Assembly (NCBI RefSeq): GCF_008180155.1
Contig: NZ_VSZS01000055.1
Span: 90,973 to 154,972, forward strand
Direction of reading: 5' to 3'
Origin: Neoaquamicrobium microcysteis
GTDB lineage: Bacteria; Pseudomonadota; Alphaproteobacteria; Rhizobiales; Rhizobiaceae
Length of the DNA: 64,000 nt
How positions within the stretch are numbered: position 1 is the stretch's first letter; every line of letters begins with the position of its first letter. Shown one piece after another: positions 17,147 to 26,798 of the stretch. A program made the translations under genes and the position numbers. The notes under the pieces are model-generated. The model searched no databases. It saw only the letters and a list, made by a program, of their open reading frames with translations, and had not been told where the DNA came from.

Positions 17147-18337
17147 TCAATGCTTCCTTGAAAGCTCGCGCGTAGCCTGTTCCAGCCCTTTCAGGGTGAG
17201 CGGGTACATGCGTGCGGAGAACAGTTCGCGGATCATGGCGATGGAGTGCGTGTAGCTCCAGTGCTTTTCGCGCACGGGGTTGAGCCAGACTGCATTCGGC
17301 CACTGCGCGAGCACGCGCGACAGCCACACGTTTCCGGCTTCCTCGTTCCAGTGTTCGACCGAGCCGCCGGGATAGGCGATCTCGTATGGGCTCATGGAGG
17401 CATCGCCGACAAAGATGACCTTGTAGTCGGGGCCATATTTGTGAAGCACGTCGAAGGTGGGGACCACTTCCGCGTGGCGGCGGCGATTGTCCTTCCAGAC
17501 GCCTTCGTACAGACAGTTGTGGAAGTAGAAATACTCCATGTGCTTGAACTCGACGCGGGCTGCTGAAAACAGCTCCTCGACAACCTTGATGTGATCGTCC
17601 ATCGAGCCGCCCACGTCGAAGAACATCAGCAGCTTCACGGCATTGCGCCGCTCGGGCCGCGTCTGCACATCGAGATAGCCGTGCTCGGCGGTTGCGTGGA
17701 TGGTGCCGGGCAGATCGAGTTCCTCCACCGCGCCCTCGCGCACCCAGCGCCGCAGCCGCTTGAGCGCGACCTTGATGTTGCGGGTACCGAGCTCGACGGA
17801 ATCGTCGAAGTTCTTGAACTCGCGCCGGTCCCACACCTTGACCGCGCGGCGATGGCGGCTCTCGTGCTGGCCGATACGCACACCTTCAGGATTGTAGCCA
17901 TAGGCGCCGAAGGGCGAAGTTCCGGCGGTGCCGATCCATTTAGACCCGCCCTGGTGGCGGCCCTTCTGCTCTTCGAGGCGCTGCTTCAACGTCTCCATCA
18001 GCTTCTCGAAGCCGCCCAGCGACTCGACCAGCTTCTTTTCCTCGTCTGTCAGGTGCTTTTCGGCGAGCCGGCGCAGCCATTCTTCCGGCAGGTTGGCAAC
18101 GTCGATGGCGCCCTCACCCGACACCGCCTCGACGCCTTTGAAGACATGACTGAAAACCTGATCGAAGCGGTCGATATGGCGCTCGTCCTTCACCAGCGCC
18201 GCGCGTGACATGTAATAAAAGCCTTCCACGTCGTAGTCGACCAGCCCCGCCTCCATGCCTTCCAGCATGGTCAGGTATTCGCGCAGGGAAACCGGCACCC
18301 GGGCTGCTTTGAGTTCAAGGAAGAAGGGGAGAAACAT
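17147..18337 (-). CDS. VWA-domain (CoxE-like) protein of a MoxR pair
   Basis: A 396-residue cytoplasmic protein. The N-terminal 180 residues are helical and specific to this group (COG3825-like). The VWA domain follows, with MIDAS-like sequence MFFDVGGSMDDH near residue 240; the canonical DxSxS has Gly in place of the first Ser, which is normal for this subfamily as I recall it. Such proteins act with MoxR AAA ATPases to mature or insert cofactors into target complexes. The MoxR gene lies 1.3 kb upstream on the same strand, but three other genes separate them. Confidence 0.87.
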   Translation of the reverse strand: MFLPFFLELKAARVPVSLREYLTMLEGMEAGLVDYDVEGFYYMSRAALVKDERHIDRFDQVFSHVFKGVEAVSGEGAIDVANLPEEWLRRLAEKHLTDEEKKLVESLGGFEKLMETLKQRLEEQKGRHQGGSKWIGTAGTSPFGAYGYNPEGVRIGQHESRHRRAVKVWDRREFKNFDDSVELGTRNIKVALKRLRRWVREGAVEELDLPGTIHATAEHGYLDVQTRPERRNAVKLLMFFDVGGSMDDHIKVVEELFSAARVEFKHMEYFYFHNCLYEGVWKDNRRRHAEVVPTFDVLHKYGPDYKVIFVGDASMSPYEIAYPGGSVEHWNEEAGNVWLSRVLAQWPNAVWLNPVREKHWSYTHSIAMIRELFSARMYPLTLKGLEQATRELSRKH

Positions 18338-18399
18338 GTGCTAAAATTCTAGCTTCCTGCGTTACGGGTCTTTAGCGGGGCAAGCATACACTTCTTGTC

Positions 18400-18828
18400 A
18401 TGCAACTGGATCAAATAAGCGATCTCCATCTGGCCGCTACGCGTTTGCTGGGCGCGTGGTGGAAGTATGATCGTCGCAACTGGTGCGCCTATTGCGGTAT
18501 TCCAATGCGAAAGCGCGGAGCCAAAGGAAAGCCACTTCCGCCCAACAAGGCTACGCGAGATCACATTATACCAAAGGCTCACAAGGGAGGTGGCGTGACG
18601 ATTCCCGCTTGCCTGGGATGCAACGCTGCAAAGGGGAAGTTGTCGTTGCCCGAGTTTCTTGAGAGCAAGCATTTCGGCACGATACGCCTTAAAAAACATC
18701 GAAAGAAGTGGCCTATCCATGACCTCTGGGTTGTGAGCGTACTTGCCGCTCTCAAATGCGCCGAAACCTCCTACGAACCCGCTGCCCTCCATGCCGTCGC
18801 CGAGATTAAAGCAGATCATACTCGATGA
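18400..18828 (+). CDS. HNH-family endonuclease-like protein
   Basis: A 142-residue protein with a treble-clef HNH motif: CAYC at 29-32, RDHIIPKAHKGG at 53-64, and CLGCNAAKG at 71-79. The cysteine pairs bind zinc and Asp54-His55 plus Asn75 form the catalytic site of the family. It runs opposite to its neighbours, between the MoxR and VWA genes, and its 3' end overlaps the GNAT gene by 23 bases. Base composition looks lower in GC than the flanks, which suggests transfer. Biological target unknown; it is not linked to any restriction methylase here. Confidence 0.82.
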   Translation: MQLDQISDLHLAATRLLGAWWKYDRRNWCAYCGIPMRKRGAKGKPLPPNKATRDHIIPKAHKGGGVTIPACLGCNAAKGKLSLPEFLESKHFGTIRLKKHRKKWPIHDLWVVSVLAALKCAETSYEPAALHAVAEIKADHTR

Positions 18829-19258
18829 AGCCGGTTTTGCGGGCAACGCGATCGTAGAGGCGGCGGGCGGTGGCGTTGGTTTCGTGCGTCATCCAATAGA
18901 CATTGGTGACACCGCGTTCTGCTGCTGCCTTGCGCACCGCTTCTATCAGCGCCTCGCCCGCGCCCATGCCGCGCGCCTCCGGCGCCGTGTATAAATCCTG
19001 CAGGTAACAATTCCCCTCGATCGACCAGCAGGAACGGTGGAACAGATAGTGCACCAGTCCGACAGGCCGGCCATTGATCAGCGCCAACAGCCCGCGGGGC
19101 TCGAAATCACCTTCGGAAAACAGCCGCTGCCATGTCGTCAGATAGACCGTCTCCGGGACCGTCGTTTCGTAGAACGTCAGATAATCCGTCCACAGACGCC
19201 GCCACGCGTCGTGATCGGATGCTTGCAGCGGGCGCATAGAGACTGAAGCCGTCGACAC
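18806..19258 (-). CDS. GNAT-family N-acetyltransferase
   Basis: About 150 residues with the acetyl-CoA site YTAPEARGMGAGEALIEAVRKAA (R/QxxGxG/A motif) and the following TNVYWMTHETNATARRLYDRVARKTGF. The start is unclear: GTG at 19258 follows the upstream stop closely, and an ATG at 19237 begins directly at the conserved fold. Substrate unknown. Its C-terminus overlaps the convergent HNH gene, so the two genes cannot both be trimmed without loss. Confidence 0.85.
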   Translation of the reverse strand: MSTASVSMRPLQASDHDAWRRLWTDYLTFYETTVPETVYLTTWQRLFSEGDFEPRGLLALINGRPVGLVHYLFHRSCWSIEGNCYLQDLYTAPEARGMGAGEALIEAVRKAAAERGVTNVYWMTHETNATARRLYDRVARKTGFIEYDLL

Positions 19259-19262
19259 CCCG

Positions 19263-19673
19263 TCACCTTGTCGCCTGATAGGAATAGGATGCACACATGG
19301 ACTCGTCGCTCTCCGGCGGCATGTCCCCTGTGAAGACCGCGAGCGAGGTCAGTCCATAGCTTCCTTCCCATGCGGCGATGAACGTGACGTCGCCATTGCC
19401 GCATAGTTCGTTGCCGCTCTCGAGTGTCGGATCGTCGGGGTTCTCGACCCTGTAGACTGACGCCTGCCTTGCTCGTCCGTCGATCGTGAGATTGTCGGCC
19501 GCCTTTTCCGAGAAGGCCATCGTCTTGCCGTTGGCGAAGGTGATGCCGGTTTCGTCGAGCTCTATGTCGCCGGTGATGCTCATCGCCGTGTTGCTCACGG
19601 CGGTGTAGCTTTCGGCGAAGGCCGGCGCGGCCGAAAACAAGAGGGCCGCAAGCGTCGCGATGGTCTGGCGCAT
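19263..19673 (-). CDS. Small exported protein of unknown family
   Basis: About 136 residues with a clear signal peptide (LAALLFSAAPAFA). The mature part is beta-rich with two cysteines (LCGNGDVTFIAAW and SMCASYSY) that may form a disulfide. I do not recognise the family. AAGGAG sits nine bases before the ATG at 19673 and only three before the ATG at 19679, which is why I chose the later one. It follows the MoxR gene with overlap or near overlap and is probably co-transcribed with it. Confidence 0.75.
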   Translation of the reverse strand: MRQTIATLAALLFSAAPAFAESYTAVSNTAMSITGDIELDETGITFANGKTMAFSEKAADNLTIDGRARQASVYRVENPDDPTLESGNELCGNGDVTFIAAWEGSYGLTSLAVFTGDMPPESDESMCASYSYQATR

Positions 19674-19675
19674 GA

Positions 19676-20512
<837 letters not shown>

Positions 20513-20679
20513 CCATGCTCTCCTGTTCGTCGACGCGACAGTAGGGGCCGGCCGTGGAGAGAGCAAGGCGACCTCGCTCCGACGCCTCATCCCGCTGCCA
20601 ACGGCGTTGGCCGCGCGCGTGGAGGCCGGGGAAACGTCTCATTTCACTGGCGGCAAGGCTCCGAGAAGCCTATATTGGC

Positions 20680-20841
20680 GGTGACGATCTGCGCTTCCCG
20701 ACAGGAACAACTTATCCCCGGGGCCTTATTGATCCTTAGGGAGCTGTCCCTGGCCGGGCCCGTGGGCTCGGACATACGGCGCCCACCTACTTTGTAGGCA
20801 CCCGGGATCAACCGTTCCATCGGCTGTCGTGGATCGTCACC
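20680..20841 (+). ncRNA. ssrS: 6S RNA (SsrS)
   Basis: Small RNA that binds the housekeeping RNA polymerase and lowers transcription in stationary phase. GGTGACGATC (20680-20689) pairs exactly with GATCGTCACC (20832-20841) to close the molecule, and CGACAG/CTGTCG adds a second stem. The interior holds the recognisable alphaproteobacterial blocks AACTTATCCCCGGGGCC, GGGAGCTGTCCCTGG, CCCACCTACTTTGTAGGC and CCGGGATCAACC. TATATT at 20671-20676 is a good -10. It precedes the cyclo-ligase gene, the usual location in proteobacteria; ends are within a few bases. Confidence 0.9.
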
Positions 20842-20935
20842 CTTCCTTTCCTTCATCTCTTTCGCTGACGCGCCGATTTCCCGATAGTGGCCGCGCGCCT
20901 TAAATCCTATCCGGAGGGGCGCGGACGGAGGATCG

Positions 20936-21508
20936 ATGCACGCTCAACTCAAGAAGCAACTGCGCCAGCAGGCACTTGCAAGGCGCGACGCGCTGGACCC
21001 GCAATGGCGCATCGAAGCGTCGCTGGACATGGCGCAGGTCGCGCGCGATATCGAGATCGCTCCAGGCATGGTGGTCTCCGGGTTCTGGCCGATGCGTTCC
21101 GAGGTGGACGTCCGGCCGCTCATGTTTGCGCTGCGCGAGCAGGGCGCGCGACTGTGCCTGCCCGCCATCCTCGACCGGACGACCATAGTGTTTCGGGAGC
21201 TCGTGCGCGGTGCGCCCCTGGTGGACATGGGTTTCGGCACGGCGGGACCCGGCGAAGAGGCCGAGGTGCTAGACCCCGCGCTGATGCTGGTGCCGCTGGC
21301 CGCCTTCGACGCGCGCGGCCATCGCATCGGGTACGGCGCGGGATACTACGACCGCGCGATAGACAGCCTGCATGGAAAAGGGCTGTCGCCGCGCCTGATC
21401 GGCATCGCCTTCGATTGCCAGCAGGTGGAGGAGGTGCCGAACCAGGACCACGACGTGGAACTGGGTGAAATTCTCACCGAAAGCGGGTTGCGCCGGTTTC
21501 CGATCTAG
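20936..21508 (+). CDS. fau: 5-formyltetrahydrofolate cyclo-ligase
   Basis: Converts 5-formyl-THF to 5,10-methenyl-THF with ATP. The 190-residue protein shows the N-terminal LRQQALARRDAL motif, SGFWPMRSEVDVRPL and the family signature RIGYGAGYYDRAI. GGAGG at 20928-20932 precedes the ATG. Its location downstream of 6S RNA matches the ssrS-ygfA order known in many proteobacteria; zapA, often the third member, is not present here. The YmdB gene follows after 61 bases. Confidence 0.95.
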   Translation: MHAQLKKQLRQQALARRDALDPQWRIEASLDMAQVARDIEIAPGMVVSGFWPMRSEVDVRPLMFALREQGARLCLPAILDRTTIVFRELVRGAPLVDMGFGTAGPGEEAEVLDPALMLVPLAAFDARGHRIGYGAGYYDRAIDSLHGKGLSPRLIGIAFDCQQVEEVPNQDHDVELGEILTESGLRRFPI

Positions 21509-21569
21509 CTGGCGGCCGCGAACGGAAAACCGCTTCACACTTTTCCTGCATCTGCTTTATAGAGCCGGC

Positions 21570-22394
21570 ATGAGGCTTCTTTTTCTTGGCGACATGGTGG
21601 GCCGTACCGGCCGGACGGCGGTATGGGAACGGCTCCCCGGGCTGATTTCCGATCTTCGGCTCGATTTCGTGATCGTCAACGGCGAGAACGCGGCGGGCGG
21701 TTTCGGCATCACCGAGGACATCTACCTCCAGACGCTGGAGGCCGGCGCCGACGTGGTGACGACAGGCAACCACGTATGGGACCAGCGCGAGGCTCTGGAA
21801 TTCGCCTCGCGCTCGGATCGGTTCATCAGGCCCGCCAACTTTCCCATCGGTACTCCGGGCAGGGGTACGGGCCTTTACGAGGCGAAAAACGGTGCGCGCG
21901 TCTTCGTGACCAACATCATGGGCCGTGTGTTCATGCACCCTGAACTGGACGACCCGTTCCAGGCGGCGGAACGCGAGCTGGAAGCCTGCCCGCTGGGCGA
22001 GGTGGCAGACGCGGTAGTGATCGACTTCCACGCCGAAGCCACTTCGGAAAAGATGTGCATGGGCCATTTCGTCGATGGGCGAGCGAGCCTCGTCGTCGGC
22101 ACGCATACCCACCAGCCCACAGCCGACCACCAGATTCTCGACGGGGGAACCGGCTACCTGACCGATGCCGGAATGTGCGGCGACTACAACTCCTCTCTCG
22201 GCATGGACAAGGAAGAGCCGCTCAACCGGTTTCTATCCAAGGTGCCGAAAGGTCGTTTCGAGGCGGCAGGCGGGCCGGCTACAATTTGCGGCGTCGGCGT
22301 GGACATTTCCGACCGAACCGGCCTTTGCGAAAAGATCGCGCCGTTGCGGCTCGGGCCGCGACTGGAAGAGACCGTGCCGGCGTTCTGGCTGTAG
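21570..22394 (+). CDS. YmdB-family metallophosphoesterase
   Basis: A 274-residue di-metal phosphohydrolase (TIGR00282 group). Motifs are LLFLGDMVGRTGR at the N-terminus, VNGENAAGGFG near residue 39, TTGNHVWDQ near 65 and VGTHTHQPTAD near 175, which supply the metal ligands. In Bacillus the homologue has 2',3'-cyclic phosphodiesterase activity; the role in alphaproteobacteria is unproven. The ATG at 21570 is chosen because the metal-binding core begins at residue 3; the longer frame from 21465 overlaps fau. Confidence 0.93.
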   Translation: MRLLFLGDMVGRTGRTAVWERLPGLISDLRLDFVIVNGENAAGGFGITEDIYLQTLEAGADVVTTGNHVWDQREALEFASRSDRFIRPANFPIGTPGRGTGLYEAKNGARVFVTNIMGRVFMHPELDDPFQAAERELEACPLGEVADAVVIDFHAEATSEKMCMGHFVDGRASLVVGTHTHQPTADHQILDGGTGYLTDAGMCGDYNSSLGMDKEEPLNRFLSKVPKGRFEAAGGPATICGVGVDISDRTGLCEKIAPLRLGPRLEETVPAFWL

Positions 22395-22532
22395 GCCAAG
22401 GCGAAAAATTCTTGCGTAGAGCCGCGGAACCGAAACAGCCGTCGCGCATTTAAAGTCGCTGCCGGTCTCGTTGACGATGTCACGGCGCAGCCTTAGCTTT
22501 TATCCGCTCTTCTTCTTCCGGGGACATCCGAC

Positions 22533-23303
22533 ATGGAATTTCTGGCGAGCCATTTCGACTGGCTGAACGATCCTACCGCCTGGGTCGCTTTGGTAACGCT
22601 TATCGCGCTCGAGGTCGTGCTCGGCATCGACAACCTCATCTTCATCTCGATCCTGTCAAACAAGCTGCCCGAACATCAGCGCGAGCGGGCCCGCCGTCTT
22701 GGCATCGGGGCGGCACTCATCATGCGCCTGGTCCTGCTGGCAACCATCGCATTCATCGTGCAGCTTACGCAGCCGGTGTTCACGCTCTTCGGCGAGCCCT
22801 TTTCCTGGAAGGACATCATACTGCTGGTCGGTGGCCTGTTCCTGGTATGGAAGGCGACGAAGGAAATTCACCACACCGTCGATCCTGTCGACCACAAGGA
22901 GGACGTGGTCTCCCGCGCCGCGACCGTCACGATGGGTGGCGCCATATTCCAGATTCTCCTGCTCGACCTCGTCTTCTCGGTGGATTCGATCATCACCGCG
23001 GTCGGAATGACCGAGCATATCGCGATCATGTACATCGCGGTCATCATAACGGTAGCTGTGATGCTGATCGCCGCCACTCCTCTCGCCAACTTCATCGGCA
23101 AGAATCCAACGATCGTGATGCTGGCGCTGGCGTTCCTGCTGATGATCGGCATGACGCTTATCGCGGAAGGCATGGGCTTCCACGTGCCCAAGGGGTACAT
23201 CTACGCGGCGATGGGTTTCTCCGCCCTGGTGGAGAGCCTGAACATGCTGGCACGCCGCAAGAAGACGATAGACAAGTCGGCCGGGATCGAGCCCGGCCAC
23301 TGA
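22533..23303 (+). CDS. TerC-family integral membrane protein
   Basis: A 256-residue inner-membrane protein with about seven helices. It carries the TerC signature [20 protein letters not shown] (about residues 14-33) with the conserved Asp-Asn pair, and a second [15 protein letters not shown] near 150. TerC/Alx proteins export manganese or load metals into exported enzymes. The 138-base leader lacks the conserved GGGGAG-type sequence of the yybP-ykoY manganese riboswitch, so no such control is claimed. Confidence 0.92.
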   Translation: MEFLASHFDWLNDPTAWVALVTLIALEVVLGIDNLIFISILSNKLPEHQRERARRLGIGAALIMRLVLLATIAFIVQLTQPVFTLFGEPFSWKDIILLVGGLFLVWKATKEIHHTVDPVDHKEDVVSRAATVTMGGAIFQILLLDLVFSVDSIITAVGMTEHIAIMYIAVIITVAVMLIAATPLANFIGKNPTIVMLALAFLLMIGMTLIAEGMGFHVPKGYIYAAMGFSALVESLNMLARRKKTIDKSAGIEPGH

Positions 23304-23323
23304 AATCTAGACCTCATCTCGGT

Positions 23324-24163
23324 CTAGACGCCGCGCAGGACGAGTATGGTTGGCCTGCGCGGCAGGTCACGCAGCGAGACCGAGAAGGAGCGCTCCTCCG
23401 AGAGCCTGACGTCGAAGGTCTCGCCCATGCGACCGGTGAACTCGCCAAGCGGCGTCGCATGGCGGTGCATGGGCAGGATGATCGACGAGAACAGCCGCTT
23501 TGCAATGTCGCTCATCGCGCCGACCGACAATGTCATGCCTCCGTCTATCGGCACCATGAGGATATCGAGCCGGCCGATCGCGCCGTAGTGCTCGTCTTCC
23601 AGATGATGGTGCAGGTGGCCGAGGTGCCCGATGCAGAGGCCGGCCACCTCGAAGATGAAGATCGAGTTGCCGTCGGGCTCGAGCCCACCCCAGTTGCGGA
23701 TGTCGGTCGGGACGTTGCGGATATAGACATCCTCAACGACGACCGCGTGCTTCGCCGGACCGCCGTCCGGGTTCCAGCCGCGCAATACATGCTCGATGCC
23801 GGGATCGGGAGTGTCGGTGAAGTGGGTGCGATGCGCCTTGTTCATGGTGACAACGCGCGGCAGCGGTTCGGCGCCGTAGTGTCCTGAAAAGTCTGTGGCG
23901 ATGCGCACGCCGCTGGGCGTCTCGATCACGTAGGTGGAGTGACCCGCATAGGTGATGGTAACGTCGCCGTCGACGAAGGTCTGAACGGCGAGCGGCCCGG
24001 CTGGAGCGAAATTCGCGTAGGTAACCTGTGGCAGGCCCTCGGCGATCGCCACGCAGCGACTGGGAACGGGCTCTTCCTGCGGTGATTGAGCCTGCGCGAA
24101 TGATGCGGGAAGCGCGAGCGTCAGCAACGCGGCGGCGAAGGCGAGGCGGCGGGCGTGGCGCAT
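23324..24163 (-). CDS. Exported MBL-fold hydrolase-like protein, degenerate metal site
   Basis: A 279-residue protein with a signal peptide (residues 1-25, ending AQAQ) and a metallo-beta-lactamase-like core related to the UlaG/metal-dependent hydrolase group: ITYAGHSTYVIETPSGVRI, then IATDFSGHYG. Where HxHxDH is expected the sequence reads KAHRTHFTDTPDPG, so the motif is altered. Later IGHLGHLHHHLEDEHYG and ILMVPIDGG supply other family positions. The ATG at 24163 has GGAG upstream. Enzymatic activity is uncertain. Confidence 0.8.
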   Translation of the reverse strand: MRHARRLAFAAALLTLALPASFAQAQSPQEEPVPSRCVAIAEGLPQVTYANFAPAGPLAVQTFVDGDVTITYAGHSTYVIETPSGVRIATDFSGHYGAEPLPRVVTMNKAHRTHFTDTPDPGIEHVLRGWNPDGGPAKHAVVVEDVYIRNVPTDIRNWGGLEPDGNSIFIFEVAGLCIGHLGHLHHHLEDEHYGAIGRLDILMVPIDGGMTLSVGAMSDIAKRLFSSIILPMHRHATPLGEFTGRMGETFDVRLSEERSFSVSLRDLPRRPTILVLRGV

Positions 24164-24280
24164 GGCATGGCTCCGGAACGGCGGGCGTCTCCGGCAGGTT
24201 AAGCCAAGCGTCACATATCGCCACCCGGCTCGGGCGCACGCCGCTTCACGATTGTGCGAGCTCTGCGCCCGGCGTTGCGC

Positions 24281-24892
24281 TCAGCCGGCGGAGGCCGGTT
24301 CCTTTTGCGGCTGGTGGTGCGGCGTGTAGCCGAGCGCGCGGGCGAGGGTGGCGGCAACCCCAAGCATGAGCCGCTGGGCTGTCTGCGGGCGGCCGTCCAG
24401 CCATGTCGGATCGAGCAGGGTTTCCCTGATGGTCAGGGCCGACTGTAGCGGGTTCTTGATGTTGCCCTCGCGGTCGACCTTGCCCTGCTGTGCTAGGGCC
24501 GTCAGCGTCTCGAAGAAGCGCTGAGCCCGCTGCAGGTTGTGCATGTCCGGTTCGCGCGAGGTTACCGTCTGCCGCACGTGCATCTCGCCCGTCCCGACAT
24601 TGCGGGGATGGACATGGGCGGTGTTGCAGGGAACTTCGAATATATGCGGCGCATCGCGGCGATGCTCGGTTTCCCCGACCCGGCAGACAGTGCTTCCCGC
24701 TATGAGATCGAAGCGCTCGGAGACGTAGCCCTTCGGCCCGGCGTGATAGTGCCGCGCGCTGGTGAGCGTCTCGCCCGGCGCAACGAACCAGTCCATCACC
24801 AGCCGCGTGCCGCCATTGTCGGCGGGCAGTTCGGTAAAAACGAGACGCGTCCTGCTCACCGGATTGAAATAGCTGTCCCCCTGCGCGGTCAT
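24281..24892 (-). CDS. Cupin-domain protein
   Basis: A 203-residue protein. Residues 15-115 form one cupin barrel: [22 protein letters not shown] holds the first metal-binding motif and [20 protein letters not shown] the second. A C-terminal helical part follows, ending in a short hydrophobic segment ([16 protein letters not shown]). Substrate unknown. The start at 24892 avoids a long frame that would extend over the yebC promoter. It diverges from yebC. Confidence 0.82.
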   Translation of the reverse strand: MTAQGDSYFNPVSRTRLVFTELPADNGGTRLVMDWFVAPGETLTSARHYHAGPKGYVSERFDLIAGSTVCRVGETEHRRDAPHIFEVPCNTAHVHPRNVGTGEMHVRQTVTSREPDMHNLQRAQRFFETLTALAQQGKVDREGNIKNPLQSALTIRETLLDPTWLDGRPQTAQRLMLGVAATLARALGYTPHHQPQKEPASAG

Positions 24893-25071
24893 GGCTGCAG
24901 CCTCCCGTTGCTCCCCACCCAGTTTCCAGCCCGAAAACGGCTGCCGCAAGCAGAATCTGCGCGGGAAGAACGATGAACCTCCCCGACAGCCGGCTTCTGG
25001 ACGCGGCGGGGCGTTTTCTCTATATAGCCCGCCATTCAACGACATCGCGAAGAAGTGCGCATAGGGGTGTT

Positions 25072-25821
25072 ATGGCAGGTCATTCACAGTTCAAGAACAT
25101 CATGCATCGCAAGGGCCGGCAGGACGCGGTTCGATCCAAGATGTTTTCCAAGCTCGCACGCGAAATCACGGTCGCGGCAAAGACCGGACTGCCAGATCCC
25201 GACATGAACCCCCGCCTGCGTCTCGCCGTGCAGAACGCCAAGGCGCAGTCGATGCCGAAGGACAACATCCAGCGCGCCATCAACAAGGCGGCGGGCGGCG
25301 ATGCGGAGAACTACGAGGAAGTGCGCTACGAAGGCTACGGCCCCGGCGGTATCGCCGTCATCGTCGAGGCGCTGACCGACAACCGCAACCGTACCGCATC
25401 CAACGTGCGCGCAGCCTTTACCAAGGCCGGCGGGGCGCTGGGCGAAACCGGCTCGGTATCCTTCATGTGGGACCGCGTTGGCGAGATCGTCTACAAGCCC
25501 GAGGCCGGCGACGCCGACAAGGTGATGGAGGCGGCGATCGAGGCCGGAGCCGACGACGTGCAGTCGGACGAGGACGGCCACGTGATCCTGTGTGCCTTCG
25601 AGAGCATTGGCGAGGTGACTTCCGCGCTGGAGGCCTCGCTGGGCGAGGCTGAATCGGTCAAGACGATCTGGAAGCCCCAGACCACGACGCCTGTTGACGA
25701 AGATCGCGCGCAGTCGATCCTCAAGCTCATCGGTACTCTGGACGACGACGACGACGTACAGAACGTCTACGCGAACTTCGAGGTCGACGACGAGACGATG
25801 GCCAAGTTGAGCGCTGCGTGA
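25072..25821 (+). CDS. YebC/PmpR-family regulator (TACO1-like)
   Basis: A 249-residue protein of the universally conserved YebC family, which acts in transcription control in some bacteria and helps ribosomes through difficult motifs in others. It starts [19 protein letters not shown] and has [14 protein letters not shown] near residue 65 and the family sequence [19 protein letters not shown] near 85. Acidic C-terminus. The ATG at 25072 is the family start. The SelW-like gene begins inside its stop codon (GTGA), so the two are coupled. In other bacteria yebC adjoins ruvC; that is not so here. Confidence 0.95.
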   Translation: MAGHSQFKNIMHRKGRQDAVRSKMFSKLAREITVAAKTGLPDPDMNPRLRLAVQNAKAQSMPKDNIQRAINKAAGGDAENYEEVRYEGYGPGGIAVIVEALTDNRNRTASNVRAAFTKAGGALGETGSVSFMWDRVGEIVYKPEAGDADKVMEAAIEAGADDVQSDEDGHVILCAFESIGEVTSALEASLGEAESVKTIWKPQTTTPVDEDRAQSILKLIGTLDDDDDVQNVYANFEVDDETMAKLSAA

Positions 25822-26108
25822 GCGATGCCCGCCCGGCCATCCGCATAACCTACTGCACGCAGTGCCAGTGGCTCCTGCGTGCGGCGTGGATGGCGCAGGA
25901 ACTGCTCTCCACATTCGGGGCCGATCTGGGCGAGGTGACGCTGGTGCCCGGCACGGGCGGCGTGTTCACGATAGAGATCGATGGCGAGACGGTCTGGGAG
26001 CGCAAGCGCGACGGCGGCTTCCCCGAAGCCAAGGTGCTCAAGCAATTGGTGCGCGACCGGGTCTGGCCGGATCGCGACCTCGGCCACTCCGACAGAAAAA
26101 GCGACTAG
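25818..26108 (+). CDS. SelT/SelW/SelH-like thioredoxin-fold protein
   Basis: A 96-residue Rdx-family protein with the redox motif CTQC at residues 13-16, where the animal homologues have CxxU; here the codon is a normal TGC. The GTG start at 25818 overlaps the yebC stop. Likely a small cytoplasmic thiol oxidoreductase. Its stop codon (TAG) overlaps the stop of a tiny membrane-protein gene on the other strand through the palindrome CTAG. Partners unknown. Confidence 0.88.
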   Translation: MSDARPAIRITYCTQCQWLLRAAWMAQELLSTFGADLGEVTLVPGTGGVFTIEIDGETVWERKRDGGFPEAKVLKQLVRDRVWPDRDLGHSDRKSD

Positions 26109-26263
26109 TCGCGATTCTTGTGATGGGCCCAGGTGCCGCCGAGCGCTGCGCCAAGGCAAAGGCCAATGGCGATGCCGATCGGCAGGTTCTCCATCGTCAC
26201 GCCGATGGCGACGCCTACCGCGATACCTATGGCAATGCCCGCGCCCATGTCGGAATACTTCAT
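26105..26263 (-). CDS. Small glycine-zipper membrane protein
   Basis: A 52-residue protein starting MKYSDMGAGIAIGIAVGVAI, with two Gly/Ala/Ile helices (about 7-23 and 28-45) separated by TMENLP and a short basic end HHKNRD. The glycine spacing is typical of glycine-zipper helices packing in the membrane. CGGAGA lies eight bases upstream of the ATG. It is shorter than usual gene-finder limits. The stop codon shares CTAG with the convergent SelW-like gene. Function unknown. Confidence 0.72.
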   Translation of the reverse strand: MKYSDMGAGIAIGIAVGVAIGVTMENLPIGIAIGLCLGAALGGTWAHHKNRD

Positions 26264-26325
26264 CACACGTCTCCGAACGTTTCAGCTTCACAACTTCCGA
26301 GCGTGCGACGCGTTCCGCCTGCAAC

Positions 26326-26348
26326 AAAAAACCCGCCTTGCGGCGGGT
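26326..26348 (-). terminator. Intrinsic terminator of rpmE
   Basis: ACCCGCC (26331-26337), loop TTGC, GGCGGGT (26342-26348); on the minus strand the stem is followed by six T. It lies 31 bases after the L31 stop and is a textbook rho-independent terminator. Confidence 0.9.
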
Positions 26349-26379
26349 TCTTCGAAATCACTTGATCGAGCGCAAGGCC

Positions 26380-26601
26380 TCAGAGGCCGAGACCCGAGAA
26401 CTTGTTCTTGAACTTCGACAGGCGGCCGCCACGGTCGAGCAGCGTCTGCGAGCCGCCGGTCCAGGCCGGGTGCGTCGTCGGGTCGATATCGAGGTTCATC
26501 GTATCGCCTTCCTTGCCCCAAGTGGAGCGCGTTGTGTACTCGGTGCCATCGGTCATGACGACCTTGATGGTGTGGTAATTGGGATGGATATCGGCTTTCA
26601 T
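26380..26601 (-). CDS. rpmE: 50S ribosomal protein L31
   Basis: A 73-residue ribosomal protein starting [20 protein letters not shown] and including HPAWTG near residue 44. No cysteines occur, so it is the zinc-free type normal for alphaproteobacteria. The start is set by homology; the open frame continues upstream to 26745 without support. It diverges from the ABC exporter gene, with about 200 bases between them, and has its own terminator. Confidence 0.95.
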   Translation of the reverse strand: MKADIHPNYHTIKVVMTDGTEYTTRSTWGKEGDTMNLDIDPTTHPAWTGGSQTLLDRGGRLSKFKNKFSGLGL

Positions 26602-26798
26602 CGGTGTCGTCCTGGCTTTAAGGGCTTTCGCGCGGCGCTGCGCTGCGGCGATGCGCCCACTGTCAAAACCTGAAGCCGCAGCTATTGAAAAGCCGCGGCT
26701 CCAAAAACGGTCGGCTGGCCTATACAGGAGCCGGCGGAGAATCACAAGGCCAACGGCAGCGCAATTTCGCAGCGGCCGACGGCAACGGGAAGGGGCGG

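Noticed and set aside
18349..18846. Minus-strand 165-codon frame opposite the HNH gene
   Set aside because: The plus-strand frame has a complete zinc and catalytic HNH motif; the minus-strand protein has none.
22395..22532. Manganese (yybP-ykoY) riboswitch before terC
   Set aside because: TerC genes often carry one, but the conserved purine-rich core is absent from this 138-base leader.
25818..26108. Selenoprotein
   Set aside because: The second residue of the redox motif is encoded by TGC, not TGA, and no SECIS-like structure follows.
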